A model generated the notes under the pieces. The model was not told where the DNA came from, searched no databases, and saw only the letters and a program-made list of their open reading frames with translations. Below are positions 10,663-21,797 of a stretch of 64,000 nucleotides of DNA, piece after piece. Numbering within the stretch: the first letter of the stretch is position 1; every line of letters starts with the position of its first letter. Origin of the DNA: Azolla caroliniana (Eukaryota > Polypodiophyta); the NCBI GenBank assembly GCA_043228905.1, contig JBHGNT010000004.1, positions 19,406,001 to 19,470,000 of the forward strand. Direction: 5' to 3'. The translations under genes were made by a program, and so were the position numbers.

Positions 10663-11448
10663 CGAGTTTGTGTTGCCAAATTGGAACTAACTCTTCGCAA
10701 CCGCATGGAGTTGTAACCACTAAGTATTGACTTTCCATGTTGCATGCATAAATTCTTGGCTACATTCTATATAACACATTAGGCATGTTTCCATAAAGGC
10801 GTCCATTAATGTGGAATTCTAATCACCTAGACTTGAATTCTTATGTGGCGTGAATAAATTGATGTACGTAATCTATATGACATATGAGGCAAATTCATGT
10901 GCACATTCTATATGAAATAGGAGCCAACATTGCACTCGTGACAATATTGTGCAATGTGGAAAATGAAAACCAATGATATGCCAACTTACTACCTTGCTGA
11001 ATTCAAAATCTAACAGTTTGCACACGTGAATGTACACTGAATTGACCAGCAAGTCTCGACTGCGATGACCTCACATTTTAACCATTAAGTCGATTTTTTT
11101 GCTCAAATTAATTATTATAGTTATTTACATTTGCAAACAATAATCCATGTACACATTCGATACGTAATATGCGTTAAGGCCCTCCGCTAACATTGTATAA
11201 AGTCAAGCTCATTGTTTGTCAAGCTTAGGTCTCCATGACCATAATGTGGACTTCTAAGAAGTAAAGTACAACCACAAATGGTCTTACATGGAAAAGAATC
11301 TTGGTTGGGAGGAACATTTGTTGGGGTTCGGTGGTCGTAATTTTTGGCTCAAATTTAATTGTTATGCTCAGTATTTGCAACCAACTTCCTATCTCAAATC
11401 CATTGGGATTCGAAGCATCTTTACAAGTGGATATAGATGCAGTTTTGT

Positions 11449-11520
11449 TGTGGCTGTTGGAATTCGAGCCCAGGTCTCCACGTTGACAATGTGGAATTCT
11501 AACCACAAAACTACAACCAC
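11449..11520 (-). pseudogene. tRNA-His-like, copy 6, anticodon triplet changed
   Basis: The loop reads TTGTCAA, so the anticodon position holds GTC instead of GTG. The stem is CCACA/CGTGG with one mismatch. The acceptor keeps pairing through a wobble. Probably decayed rather than recoded. Confidence 0.6.
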
Positions 11521-12362
11521 CGATTTAGTGTTGCCAAATTGCAACTAACTCACAACCACAACATGGAGTTGTAACCACTAAGTATGACTTTCCATGTTGC
11601 ATGCATAAATTCAGGGCTATATTCTATATAACAGATTAGGGAAGTTTCCATAAAGGCGTCCATAACTGTGGAATTCTAATCACTACGACTTGACTTCCTA
11701 TGTGGCGTGAATAAATTGATGTACACAATCTATATGACATATGAGGCAAGTCTCGATAAAGCCATGGACAAATTCATGTGCACATTCTATATGAAATAGG
11801 ATCGAACATTGCACCCGTGACAATATTGTGCAATGTGTAAAATGAAAACCAATGATATGCCAACTTCATACCCTGCCGAATTCAAAATCTAACAGTTTTC
11901 ACACGTGAATGTACACTAAATTTCGTGGTTGTTAATGGGATGTACGCGCAAGTGTCGATTGCGACGACCTCGAAATTTTACCACTAAGTCGATTTTTTTG
12001 CTCAAATTAATTATTATGGTTATTTGCATTTGCAAAAAATAATTCATGTACACATTAGATACATAATATGCGTGAAGCCCCTCCGATAACATTGTCTAAT
12101 GTCAAGCTCATTGTTTGTCGAGCTTAGGTCTCAATGACCATAACGTGGACATCTAACCAGTAAAGTAAAACCACAAAATTCTTTTAAACCCTAAACAATC
12201 TTGGTTGGAATAAAGATTTGATAGGAACCTTTGTTGGGGATGGTTGGTCCTATCTATTTGCTCAAATTAAATTGTTACGCTCCTCGGTATTTTCAACCAA
12301 CTTCCTATTTGAAATCCATTGGGATTTGAAGCATCTTTATACGTTGATATACTCAGTTCTGG

Positions 12363-12434
12363 TGTGGTTGATGGGATTTGAGCCCAGGTCTCCACGGCCA
12401 CAATGTGGATATCTAACCCCTAAACTACAACCAC
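12363..12434 (-). tRNA. tRNA-His(GUG)-like, copy 7
   Basis: Acceptor intact, anticodon GTG, one mismatch in the anticodon stem and changes in the D arm (CTAACCCCTA on the plus strand) and T loop. Confidence 0.6.
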
Positions 12435-13249
12435 CGAGTTTGTGTTGCCAAATTGGTACTACCTCTTCACAACCGCAACATGGAGTTGTAACCACTGAGT
12501 ACTAACCTCCCCTGTTGCATGCATAAATTTATAGCTACATTCTATATAACATCTTAGGCAAGTTTCCATAAAGGCGTCTATAAGTGTGGAATTTTAATGA
12601 CTAAGATTTGACTTCATATGTGGCATGAATAAATTGATGTACACAATCTATATGACATATGAGCCAAGTCTCGATAAAGCCATGGACAAATTCATGTGCA
12701 CATTCTATATGAAATAGGAGCCAACATTGCACTCATGACAATATTGTGCAATGTGGAAACTGAAAAGCAATGATATTCAACTTTATACACTACCGTATTT
12801 AAAATCTAATAGTTTTCACACGTGAATGTACACTGAATTTCAGGGTCGTTAATGGAATATACGCGCAAGTCATGACAACGACAACCTCGAATTAATTATT
12901 ATGGTTATATGCATTTGCAAACAATAATCCATGTACACATTCAATACGTAATATGTGTCAAGGCCCTCCGATAACATTGTATAATGTTAAGCTCATTGTG
13001 TGTCGAGCTTAGGTCTGCATGACCATAACGTGGATATCTAACCACTAAAGTATAACCAAAAAATGCTCTAAAATTGAAAACAATCTTGGTTGGTACGAAC
13101 ATTTGATAGGAACCTTTGTTGGTGATGGTTGGTCGTAGTTTTTTGCTAAAATTAAATTTTTATACTCGTCAATACTTGCAACCAACTTTCTATCTAAAAT
13201 CCATTGGGATTCGAAGCATCTTTACAAGTTGATATAGACTCCGTTTTGG

Positions 13250-13321
13250 TGTGGTTGCTGGGATTCGACCCTAGGTCTCCACGGCCACAACAGGGATTTC
13301 TTACCACTAAACTACAACAAC
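13250..13321 (-). pseudogene. tRNA-His-like, copy 8, decayed
   Basis: The anticodon stem 5' side reads CCCTG, the T arm has substitutions, and the 5' acceptor strand is disrupted (CAACAACC on the plus strand). Confidence 0.6.
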
Positions 13322-14167
13322 CGAGTTTGGTTTGCCAAATTGAAACAAAGTCTTCACAATCGCAACATGCAGTTGGAACCACTAAGTATTGACTTTCCAT
13401 GTTGCATGCATAAATTCATACCTACACTCTATATAACATATTAGGCATGTCTCCATAAAGGCGTCCATAAATGTGGAATTCTAATCACTAAGACTTGACT
13501 TTCTATGTGGCGTGAATAAATTTATGTACACAATTTATATGACATATTAGGCAAGTCTCGCTAAACCCATGGACAAATTCATGTGCACATTCTATATGAA
13601 ATAGGAGCCAAGATTGCACTCGTGACAATATTGTTCAAAGTGGAAAATGAAAACCAATGACATGCCAACTTCATACCCTCCCGAATTCAAAATCTATCAG
13701 TTTTCACACGTGAATGTACACTGAATTTCGGGGTCTTTCGTGGGATGTATGCGCAAGTCTTGACTACGACGACCTCGAAATTTAACCACTAAGTCGATTT
13801 TTTTGCCGAAATTAATTATTATGGTTATTTGCATTTGCAAACAATAATCCATCTACACATTCGATACGTAATATGCGTCAAGCCGGTCCGATAACATTGT
13901 CTAATGTTACGCTCATTGTTTGTCGAGCTTATGTCTCCATGACCGTAACACTCAATTCTAACCACTAAAGTAAAACCAAAAAATTCTTTTAAACCCTAAA
14001 CAATCTGAGTTGGGGTAAACATTTGATAGGAACTTTTGTTGGGGATGGTTGGTCGTATCTGTTTGCTCAAATTAAATTGTTAGCCTCCTCGGTATATGCA
14101 ACCAACTGCCTATCTTAAATCGATTGGGATTTGAAGCATCCTTATAAGTTGATATACTCAGTTTTTG

Positions 14168-14239
14168 TGTGGTTGCTAGGATTCGAGGCCAAGTCTCCAC
14201 GGCCACAACGTGGAATTCGAAGCACTAAATTACAACGAC
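14168..14239 (-). pseudogene. tRNA-His-like, copy 9, decayed T arm
   Basis: Anticodon arm intact with GTG. One acceptor mismatch and several changes in the T and D arms. Confidence 0.6.
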
Positions 14240-15031
14240 CGAGTTTGTGTTGCCAAATTGCAACTAACTCTTCACAACCGCAACATGGTGTTGTAACCAC
14301 TAAGTATTGACTTGCCATGTTGCATACCTAAATTCATGGCTACATTCTATATAAGATATTAGGCCAGTTTCCATAAAGGCGTCGATAAATGTGGAATTCT
14401 AATAACCTAGACTTCAATTCTTATGTGGCTTGAATAAATAGATGTACAAAATATATATGACATATGAGGCAAGTTTCGATAAAGCCATGGACCAAATCAT
14501 GTACACATTCTATATGAAATAGGAGCCAACATTGCACTTGTGTCAATATTGTGCAATTCGGAAAATGGAAACCAATGATATGCCAACTTCATACCTTGTC
14601 GAATTTAAAATCTAACGGTTTTCACACGTGAATGTACACTAAAATTTAACATCTGAGTTGATTTTTTTGCTCAAATTAATTATTATGGTTATTTGCGTTT
14701 GCAAACAATAATGCATGTACACATACGATACATTAATATGCATCAAGCCTTCCGATAACATTGTATAATGTCAAGCTCATTGTTTGTCGAGCTTAGGTCT
14801 CCAAGACCATAACGTGGACATCTAACCACTAAATTAAAACCACAAAATTCTATTAAACCCTAAATAGTCTTTGTTGGGACAAGCATTTGATGGGAACCTT
14901 TGTTGGGGATGGTTGGTCGTATCTTTTTGTTCAAATTAAATTGGTAGGGTCCTCGGTATTTGCAACCAACTGCCTATGTCAAATCCATTGGAATTCAAAG
15001 TATCCTTACAAGAGTATATACTTAGTTTTGG

Positions 15032-15103
15032 TGTGGTTGCTAGGATTCGAGCCCAGGTCTCCACGGCCACATTGTGGAATTCTAAGCAGTAAACTATAAC
15101 CAC
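15032..15103 (-). pseudogene. tRNA-His-like, copy 10
   Basis: Anticodon GTG, one mismatch in the anticodon stem (loop ATGTGGC), D arm changes, one T-stem mismatch, and a G-T wobble pair in the acceptor (TAACCAC on the plus strand). CCA is encoded. Confidence 0.6.
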
Positions 15104-15259
15104 CGAGTTTGTGTTGCCATATTAGAGCTGACACTTCACAACCGCAACATGGAATTGTAGCCACTAAGTACTAACCTCGCCTATTGCATGCATAAATTTA
15201 TAGCTACAGTGTACATAAATATTAGGCAAGTCTCCTTAAAGGCATCCATATATATGGAA

Positions 15260-15446
15260 TGTTAGCCAGCCTGCAAGGAGTGGAGGACAGTCTAGAATGT
15301 GAATCTGAAGGTGTTATTAGAAAAATTAGTAATTAAGTATATTTTTAGAAGTGAAAGGACTGACCTGAATCGGTATGCCGATCCAGATCTGGACCGGTGC
15401 ATATCAGTGTGCCGGTTGGCACCGTTTTGTATTCAGAGCCAGTGAT
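15260..15446 (+). repeat. 5' LTR of outer element, U3 half
   Basis: It starts TGTTAGCCAGCC directly after the target duplication. A GATCCAGATCTGGACCGG block near 15380 resembles the U3 of the related element C (near 38690). It is cut at 15446 by element A. Confidence 0.75.
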
Positions 15447-15800
15447 TGTCACGGATCATAAACTCAAGAGACAAGCAAGAAGATAACCAAATGGACAAGA
15501 AAGAAGATAGTATTAAAGGAAAGACTCCATAATTGGTGTTGTTCACCTTGAATTCTTTCAAGGTGATCTCCTCTATTTATACTACATGGCATGCATACTT
15601 GTTGCACGCATGTGAATCCACAATAGAGCATGTAGGTATGCATGCATGTGCCAAGTGTAAATACTACAAGGGAGCAACTATGCACATGATGCTAGCAAAA
15701 TAATAAGGATCAATTACATACATAACTATGTACTAGATATCTTGGTTAACTCACAATACTAGATTATAACTATGTCGTCTCAAAAGTTCGAATCTTGACA
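15447..15800 (-). repeat. 3' LTR of element A
   Basis: It runs from TGTCACGGATC to ATCTTGACA on the plus strand. It has the same length as the LTR at 21124-21477. Its right end carries a T-arm-like hairpin around GTTCGAA. Confidence 0.88.
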
Positions 15801-16252
15801 TTATCCTCCCTCCTACGCCACCTTCCTAAATAGGCCACTGGTTTGTGGGGATATCGGTGATGAAAATCTTGGACGACCTATGGGGCATTTTGTAAATTTG
15901 CCGATGGTTTCCACGTGGCCTCAGACATGGGGTAACCCCTCCATAGGACGAGGTATTGCAAGTATCGACGGTGCCAACGCGAGTCAAGGATTTGGTCGAC
16001 CTCGTATTCCTCCCCTGTCGTCAATTGCACAGGTGGTGGTGCTGGGGCCTGACGTCCTGGGAGTTGTGAAGCATAATGGGGTTCGAGGAGGGAGACATGA
16101 AAAACATCGTGAATTCGGAAGTGGGATGGAAGGGCGAGCCGGAAGGTGACGGGATTGATGCACTCGATGATACGGAATGGTCCCAACTTCTTGTAATCAA
16201 GTTTCACACATGGATGAGTAGTAGAGATGTGTCGACATAACAACCAGACCAT
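15801..16252 (-). pseudogene. Element A GPY/F module and chromodomain
   Basis: A 124-codon minus-strand frame (15878-16252) starts inside the integrase C-terminus (LDYKKLGPFRII, the GPY/F motif) and runs into a chromodomain: EEYEVDQILDSRWHRRYLQY, then WRGYPMSEATWKPSANL. The aromatic residues of the chromodomain are largely kept. A TAG ends the frame inside the chromodomain tail; family-typical sequence (VVQDFHHRYPHKP) continues after it. Confidence 0.82.
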
Positions 16253-16950
16253 GTCTCCAACGACAAAGTGTGGAGTGGAAGATCGATGGCGATCAGCCTG
16301 CTTCTTGTATCATTCACTAGCAAGACTAAGCTCCAAGGATAAATCACAATGTAGTTCTTCCAAAATGCGGGCGCGATCCTCCGCCGAAGGGTTCACGGAA
16401 GTGGTAGGAAGGGAAATGTTGAAGCGAGGATGTAAACCATAGTTGGCAAAGAAGGGAGTGACGCCAATCGATGCATGGAGAGAATTATTGTAGGCGAATT
16501 CCGCAAGCGAAAGTAAGTTGACCCAATCATCTTTTTGGTAACTAACCGAGCACCGAAGATACTGCTCAAGGATTTGGTTGACACGCTCCATTTGCCTGTC
16601 AGTTTGGGGGTGATAAGCGGAGGACAACTTGACAGAGATGCCTAAAGTTTGTAGCAGGCGCTGCCAAAAGTGAGAGACAAACTGGGGTTCGCAATCCGAG
16701 ATGACATCATCGGGGGGAGTCCATGCAAGCGTACCACATTGTTGAGTAGTAGATGCACCATTCCTTCTCCGGAAATGGTTTTGGAGCATGGAGTGAAGTG
16801 AGCCATCTTCGTAAACCGATCAACAATGAACAACACTGAGTCATAGCTATTGACCAAGGGTAGATCAGTTATCAGGTCCATAGAGATAGAGGCCCAAGGA
16901 CGACGAGGACATTGCAGCGGTTGTAGTAAGCCGTATGGCCGATGATGAAT
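16253..16950 (-). pseudogene. Element A integrase core
   Basis: Minus-strand frames carry the rve core: first Asp in ISMDLITDLPLV (near 16890), second in VISDCEPQFVSHFW (16690), Glu in TDRQMERVNQILEQ (16590). A frameshift near 16700-16730 separates the first part from the rest. The upstream part is displaced by the solo LTR at 16955-17685. No full frame remains. Confidence 0.82.
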
Positions 16951-16954
16951 GGCT

Positions 16955-17685
16955 TGTTGGGAGACAGGTCCCTCCGGATGGAAGAGAGAAGAAACTCGGC
17001 CGGATGAGGAGTACCCGGCTACGGAGAGCCGGATGGTGCAGACCCGGTGAGAACCGGATGAGGAGTACCCGGCCACGGAGAGCCGGATGGTGCAGACCCG
17101 GTGAGAACCGGATGAGGAGGACCCGACTACGGAGAGCCGGATGGTGCAAACCCGGTGAGAACCGGATGAGGAGTACCCGGCTATGGAGAGCCGGATAGTG
17201 CAGACCCGGTGAAAACCGGATGAAGAGACATATTCGTAAATATGTTTCTGAGAGTGCATCGAGGCTATATTTGTAAATAGCCGAAAAGTCATATTAGTAT
17301 AAATATGACTTAGGGCAACTTTTAGTTACTGTTGTTGTTGTTGTTGTCATTCTTGTTGGTGTAAGAAGCGAGAGCACGTAACAGTGGATAGAGAGAGAGA
17401 GAGAGAAAGAGGTCGTTACCTCTGTTGTAATCGCCGCCTGTGGCGAAGATCATGAGCGCGAGGTCGTTGCCTCCGTGGGCTCACTGTTGTAATTATTGTG
17501 TCATAGTGATAGTTAGCAGTCAGTGGACTGCCGTGGTTTTTCCCTCTCTGGGTTTTCCATGTTAAACATCCTGTGTACATTTTCCTCTCCTTTGTGTCGT
17601 GTGGTTCCGTTTCCCGTTTTCTGTGTATGAATCTAAGTTTGGTTGTAGCCGAGCGTTGCGCATAAGGAGCGTGCAGTTCCCGACA
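16955..17685 (+). mobile_element. Solo LTR of a copia-type element
   Basis: This 731-bp sequence begins TGTTGGGAGACAGG and ends GTTCCCGACA, flanked on both sides by TGGCT (16950-16954 and 17686-17690). It lies within the integrase of element A. Its start resembles the sense start of the copia LTR at 53617-54480. It includes the CCGGATGAGGAG minisatellite and a GA run near 17391-17410. Confidence 0.88.
16995..17225. repeat. Minisatellite in solo LTR
   Basis: About four copies of a unit of roughly 62 bp, each with GATGAGGAGTACCCGGCTAC and GACCCGGTGAGAACCGGATG. It encodes in-frame peptide repeats by chance. Related CCGGTTCTCACCGGGT motifs occur in the other copia LTRs of the window. Confidence 0.8.
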
Positions 17686-17690
17686 TGGCT

Positions 17691-18229
17691 TTGGAGTGAG
17701 GACAAACCTCACAACTCTTTATGTATTCTTTGACCAACTTCCATGGTTGTGGCCACCAATACCCCCGAGAGATTAGCTCGAGGGTTTTCGCGACCCCGAA
17801 ATGACCTGCAAGTGGGTCATCGTGGCATTCCCGCAACACCCGGGTGCGACATGGGCCCTCCGGGACGTATAAGAGATGATCTCGGAACAAAAAACCCTCT
17901 GGTATGGTGAAGGTGTCATGATCCTTCCTTTTGGTCGCCTTGGAGGGGTTTTGCAGACTATCTCGAATCTCGTTGGTGAATGCATCGGTCTTGGATGCAT
18001 CAATGATTTGTTGGAGTAAAGAATCATCCTGCAACATACAAGTGGCAAAAAGATGCAATTGGTCAGGTTTCAACAAACGTCTAGATTGTTGAGCATAAGC
18101 AGCATCCCCAGGGCGGAGTGCAAGGTCAGCTCGCCGAGAAAGGGCATCAGCCTTCCCATGTTGGCCACCAGGTCGAAATACGATCTCAAAATCGTAGTTG
18201 GCGAGAAATGTCGACCAACGGGCCTGCCT
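17691..18229 (-). pseudogene. Element A RNase H tail and integrase zinc domain
   Basis: A 147-codon frame (17633-18076) holds the linker and the HHCC zinc-binding domain: H and H in ECHDDPLAGHFGVAKT, C and C in SCEVCPHSK. The last codons of that frame already lie in the inserted solo LTR. The part near 18100-18229 is the end of RNase H. Confidence 0.82.
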
Positions 18230-19336
18230 TCAATTCAAAGTACGAGTGGTGGAAAAATAAACTAAATTTTTATGATCAGTCACTACCTGGACACGATGTT
18301 GTGCGCCGGCCAAGTAGGGTCGCCATTCTTCAAAGGCAGCAATGATAGCAGCAAGCTCCTTTTCGTAAATGGGATAATTGATTTCGGATGCCGTAATTTT
18401 TCGGGAATAGTAAGCCACTGGGTGCATTAGGTTGTTGTTGTCTGCGGGGGATAAGATGGCGCCAATGGCAAAGTCAGAGGCATCTGTTTCGACTTGGAAG
18501 GGTTTTGTGGGGTCGGCATGTAGCAACATCGGGGCAGTGATGAATGCGTGTTTGAGTGAATCGATTGCATTTTGCGCCTCCGAGGTCCATAAAAATGGAG
18601 TGCCTTTATGGGTGAGAGTGATAAGAGGTTGTGATAGGGTGGAAAACCCCTTGATGAAGCGACGGTAAAAATTCGCGAAGCCGAGGAAGCATTGCACATC
18701 TTTAAGTCTCCTTGGAGTCTCCCACGCCTGAATGACAGAGACCTTCTTCATATCCATGGTGATGCCAGTGGGCGAGATGATGTAGCCCAGAAATTCGATC
18801 GAGGTACGGTCGAACTCACATTTCTCGCCTTTGGCATAAAGGTCATGCTCGCGAAGTTTGGCAAGAACTAATCGGACTTGGCGAGTGTGCTCCTCCATGT
18901 TTGGCGAGAAAATGAGAATATCATCGAGGTAAATGACAACAAAAAGATCAAGATATTCCCGGAATATATCCTTTATCATATGTTGAAAAACTGTGGGAGC
19001 ATTAGTAAGACTAAAAGGCATTACCTTGTATTCGAAATGCCCATATCGTGTTCGAAATGCGGTTTTCCATTCATCCCCCGACTTGATGCGTACTAGATTG
19101 TATGCTCCACGCAGATCAACTTTGGAGAAGACACGCGCAACTCGGAGCCGATCAAGGAGTTCGGGGATCAGAGGTAGCAGATAGAGGTTGCGCACAGTGA
19201 GTTTGTTGAGACCTCGGTAGTCGACGCATAAGCGTAGAGAGCCGTCTTTCTTCTTCACAAATAAAATGGGGGCCCCGGCTAGTGACTTAGAAGGTTGAAT
19301 AAATCCTTTTATCGAGGTTCTCATCGAGATACACAC
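18230..19336 (-). pseudogene. Element A reverse transcriptase and RNase H
   Basis: A long minus-strand frame (368 codons) covers RT and most of RNase H. Visible RT motifs are FVKKKDGSLRLCVDYRGLN (residues about 27-45), MPFSLTNAPTVFQ, and the catalytic VIYLDDILIFS. RNase H follows with ETDASDFAIGAILS, EKELAAI and VTDHKNL. The frame starts after a shift near 19310, so the first codons are not native. Catalytic residues of both enzymes look intact. Confidence 0.9.
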
Positions 19337-20051
19337 GAAGGGCCTTCAACTCTGGTGCAGACAACGCATATAGAGGACCAAAGGGTGGACACGCACCTTC
19401 TTGAAGATCAATCAGACAGTCGTAGAGCCGGTGTTCAGGCAAACGATCAGAATTACCTTTTTCAAATATGTCGGAGAAGTGTTGGTATTTTTCGGGTATA
19501 ACATGGAGTGTGTTAGAAATGGCGCCACAAACAAACCCATCCTGGACCGATGATGGGGTAGTCAATTCGGAGTCGACCGTCTCCGAAGGATAGGAAACTG
19601 AATTTACCTTCATACTTTTGCACGAGCATCTTGGCTTGCTAAATGTGATCGAGTGGTTGCACCAATCCACTATTGGATTGTGCGACTCCAACCACATTAG
19701 TCCTAAGACGATCGGATGTCGAAGAGATGCGATGAGGTAAAAGGCGAGCTCCTCCTGGTGTGAGCCCACCCGAAGCCCTAATGGGATTGTAGCTTGAGTA
19801 ATTGCACCTGACGAGAGGACACACCCGTTGATGGCTTCAACTGGAATGGGTTTTGAGAGGCCAACGACAGGTACGCCATGTGCTTGGGCAAACGCGAAGT
19901 CGATGAAGCAAGAAGATGCCCTAGAATCAAGTAAAGCAACAGACTGAATGGAACTAGAGTTAAACAAAAGCCATACCTCCAATGTGAAATTGCCTGATGG
20001 TCCGGCAATGGAAACAAGAGAATGTGGGCGACGGGAGATGTTCAGTTGCAT
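19287..20051 (-). pseudogene. Element A aspartic protease and linker
   Basis: A 254-codon frame from the end of gag to the RT junction. The protease active-site motif appears as ALLDSRASSCFID (residues about 35-48), where the catalytic DSG has become DSR, so the enzyme should be dead. A family-typical PIVLGLMWLESHNPIVDW block follows. The frame runs out at DENLDK, where RT should continue in another frame. Confidence 0.85.
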
Positions 20052-20056
20052 GGCTT

Positions 20057-21073
20057 CTACTTCAACCGAACGATGTCATTTTCCGGATGTTGGGGTCCGT
20101 TAGTTCGATGGAATTGTGGGCGAGTACTCCTAGGATAATGGCGAACGACATGACCGGAGGCGCCACAATACATGCACAAGCCATTAGCCCGCCGAAATTG
20201 TCGTTCAGCATTAGTCAATGGCCAAAATCGGGCTTGATCAATTTCCATGGGGACAGGAGCATCTGCCAAAGTAGGCGAGTGTGAGGATGCCTGGGGTTGT
20301 ATGACCGGGGCGTGGCATGGAAGTGAATGAGGTGGAACCCAAGTCCGGGGCTCTTCTTGGTGAAATTCGAAAAGACGATTGTCACAATGGACTGCTTGTG
20401 AAATCACTTGGGATAACGAGGTGGGCTCCGGAAAGTTTAAGAGAAGATTCTTGACATTGCTTCGAAGGCCGCGCCGAAAGTGATAAGCTAAAGCTTGATC
20501 ATCCCAATTGACGTCGCATGCTAGTTGTCGAAATTCTGAAGCATAGACCGAAGCTACACGCGAACCTTGTTCGAGTGCATAAATCTTGTTAAGAGTTGTA
20601 CGTCGTCGGTCCATCTCTCCAAATGTGGCCTCTAACTCGGCGACGAAGGCGGGAAAGTCCTCCAATAGAGGTGACGAGGTTTCTACCAATGGTGCAAACC
20701 AAGCTTGGGCCGGACCGGAGAGAAGGGTGCCCACAAGGCCGGCTTGTCGAAGACCATCTCCATAACGTTGAGGTTGTAGCCGAATGATAAGTCGAACTTG
20801 GTTGATGAAACCTCGGAAATGCGACCTCGTTCCATCAAATTTTTCTGGGAGGCTAACCTTAGGCTCAAGAAACTGTGATGAAGCTAGGCTAGATGTTGGT
20901 AGAAGATCGGGCTCTAGGCTAGGTTGATGTCGGAGACTAGGGTTCGTGGGTTGTGAGGATAGGGAGGTACCGACTTGAAGTTCTTGTAAAGAATTTCGAA
21001 GAGCTTCATTTTCAAGCTGTAGTTGTCGTAAGGCTAACATTATTTGGCCTAACTCACTAGTTGAGTCGGACAT
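20057..21073 (-). CDS. Element A gag polyprotein (Ty3 type)
   Basis: An uninterrupted 338-codon minus-strand frame. The N-terminus is coiled-coil-like (LALRQLQLENEALRNSLQEL, residues 13-32). The retrotrans_gag core follows (FRGFINQVRLIIRLQP, ALEQGSRVASVYASEFRQLA). A zinc knuckle near the C-terminus reads CMYCGASGHVVRHYP, with Tyr in place of the last Cys. The motif APVPMEIDQARF before it is shared with the fragment at 2616-3590. Gag ends six bases before the protease frame. The start was chosen at the first ATG, 51 bases inside the 5' LTR boundary. Confidence 0.8.
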   Translation of the reverse strand: MSDSTSELGQIMLALRQLQLENEALRNSLQELQVGTSLSSQPTNPSLRHQPSLEPDLLPTSSLASSQFLEPKVSLPEKFDGTRSHFRGFINQVRLIIRLQPQRYGDGLRQAGLVGTLLSGPAQAWFAPLVETSSPLLEDFPAFVAELEATFGEMDRRRTTLNKIYALEQGSRVASVYASEFRQLACDVNWDDQALAYHFRRGLRSNVKNLLLNFPEPTSLSQVISQAVHCDNRLFEFHQEEPRTWVPPHSLPCHAPVIQPQASSHSPTLADAPVPMEIDQARFWPLTNAERQFRRANGLCMYCGASGHVVRHYPRSTRPQFHRTNGPQHPENDIVRLK

Positions 21074-21123
21074 AGCTATGGCTTATGAGAGGGAGAGCTA
21101 TGAGGATGGGAAGGTGAACAAAC

Positions 21124-21477
21124 TGTCACGGATCATAAGCTCAAGAGACAAGCAAGAAGATAACCAAATGGACAAGAAAGAAGATAGTATTAAAGGAAAG
21201 ACTCCATGACTGGTGTTGTTCACCTTGAATTCCTTCAAGGTGACCTCCTCTATTTATACTACATGGCATGCATACTTGTTGCACGCATGTGAATCCACAA
21301 TAGAGCATGTAGGTATGCATGCATGTGCCAAGTGTAAATACTACAAGGGAGCAACTATGCACATGATGCTAGCAAAATAATAAGGATCAATTACATACAT
21401 AACTATGTACTAGATATCTTGGTTAAATCATAATACTAGATTATAACTATGTCGTGTCAAGAGTTCGAATCTTGACA
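21124..21477 (-). repeat. 5' LTR of element A
   Basis: 354 bp, TGTCACGGATC to ATCTTGACA on the plus strand. In sense orientation the sequence next to it (21110-21123) does not begin with TGG, so no standard tRNA primer site is apparent. Confidence 0.88.
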
Positions 21478-21742
21478 ATGATCTATAAAAGGCCCAGTTA
21501 CATTGTAAATCAGGACGGATAATTAATAAAGCCCTATTGTCTTATCTCTGTGTTTTGATTACCGTTCTGTGCTAATTACTTTCTATCTTACGCGTGTATT
21601 AAGATTTATTATATGTTGCTTAAGTAGCCGATAAAGGTTTGATTAATCATCGGTCTAACTCTATCTCACCATAGCACCCTTTGGTGAAGTGTCTTTCGTA
21701 GACACCTTGTGTTAGGCTATTGTCCGGCCCTTGGGAGTAACA
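21478..21742 (+). repeat. 5' LTR of outer element, R-U5 half
   Basis: It has a TATA box (TATAAAAG at 21484-21491) and matches 47345-47596 over 252 bp of equal length. It ends GGGAGTAACA. Confidence 0.8.
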
Positions 21743-21749
21743 TAGTTTT

Positions 21750-21765
21750 TGGCAACCATGATTCC
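21750..21765 (+). other. Candidate primer binding site of outer element
   Basis: TGGCAACCATGATTCC begins eight bases after the LTR. Element C has the related TAGCGACCACGATTCC. I could not match it to a tRNA by memory. Confidence 0.4.
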
Positions 21766-21797
21766 TGCATAAGCGCAACGAACATCGACGGGAATGG

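Larger units (their letters stand above)
6795..15259. repeat. Tandem tRNA-His satellite array, main block
   Basis: About ten units of roughly 0.65-0.94 kb follow one another head to tail. Each has the same landmarks in order: a CGACCTCGAAATTTAACCA stretch, TGCTCAAATTAATTATTATG, GTCAAGCTCATTGTTTGTCG, a degenerate tRNA-His-like piece, the tRNA-His-like gene, then GTTGCATGCATAAATTCATA and GACATATGAGGCAAG. Spacing between successive tRNA genes is about 920, 904, 900, 644, 858, 914, 887, 918 and 864 bp. Short open frames here are translations of the tRNA and its flanks. The block ends where the 32-kb nest is inserted. Confidence 0.9.
15447..21477 (-). mobile_element. Element A: nearly complete chromovirus, minus strand
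   Basis: Two 354-bp LTRs (15447-15800 and 21124-21477) flank gag, protease, RT, RNase H, integrase and chromodomain on the minus strand. The flanking five bases are GTGAT and ATGAT. The LTRs differ at about ten positions by eye, near 3%. The element sits in the 5' LTR of the outer element. It is inactive: the protease active-site motif reads DSR, frames are shifted near 19310 and elsewhere, and a solo copia LTR splits the integrase. Confidence 0.9.

Noticed and set aside
11449-11520. tRNA-Asp reading of copy 6 because of a GTC triplet
   Set aside because: The body is that of tRNA-His and the stem is damaged; a point-mutated pseudogene is simpler.
6795-15259. CRISPR array or rRNA spacer array
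   Set aside because: Unit length, sequence and plant context do not fit; the regular element is a tRNA gene.
16865-17292. Peptide repeats (SSGSHRVCTIRLSV type) in the solo LTR
   Set aside because: Product of the 62-bp minisatellite; the frames cross LTR and integrase junctions.
15447-21477. Self-primed replication (Tf1 type) for elements A and B because no TGG primer site is visible
   Set aside because: I could not find a convincing pairing between the transcript start and the site by eye, so the claim is not supported.
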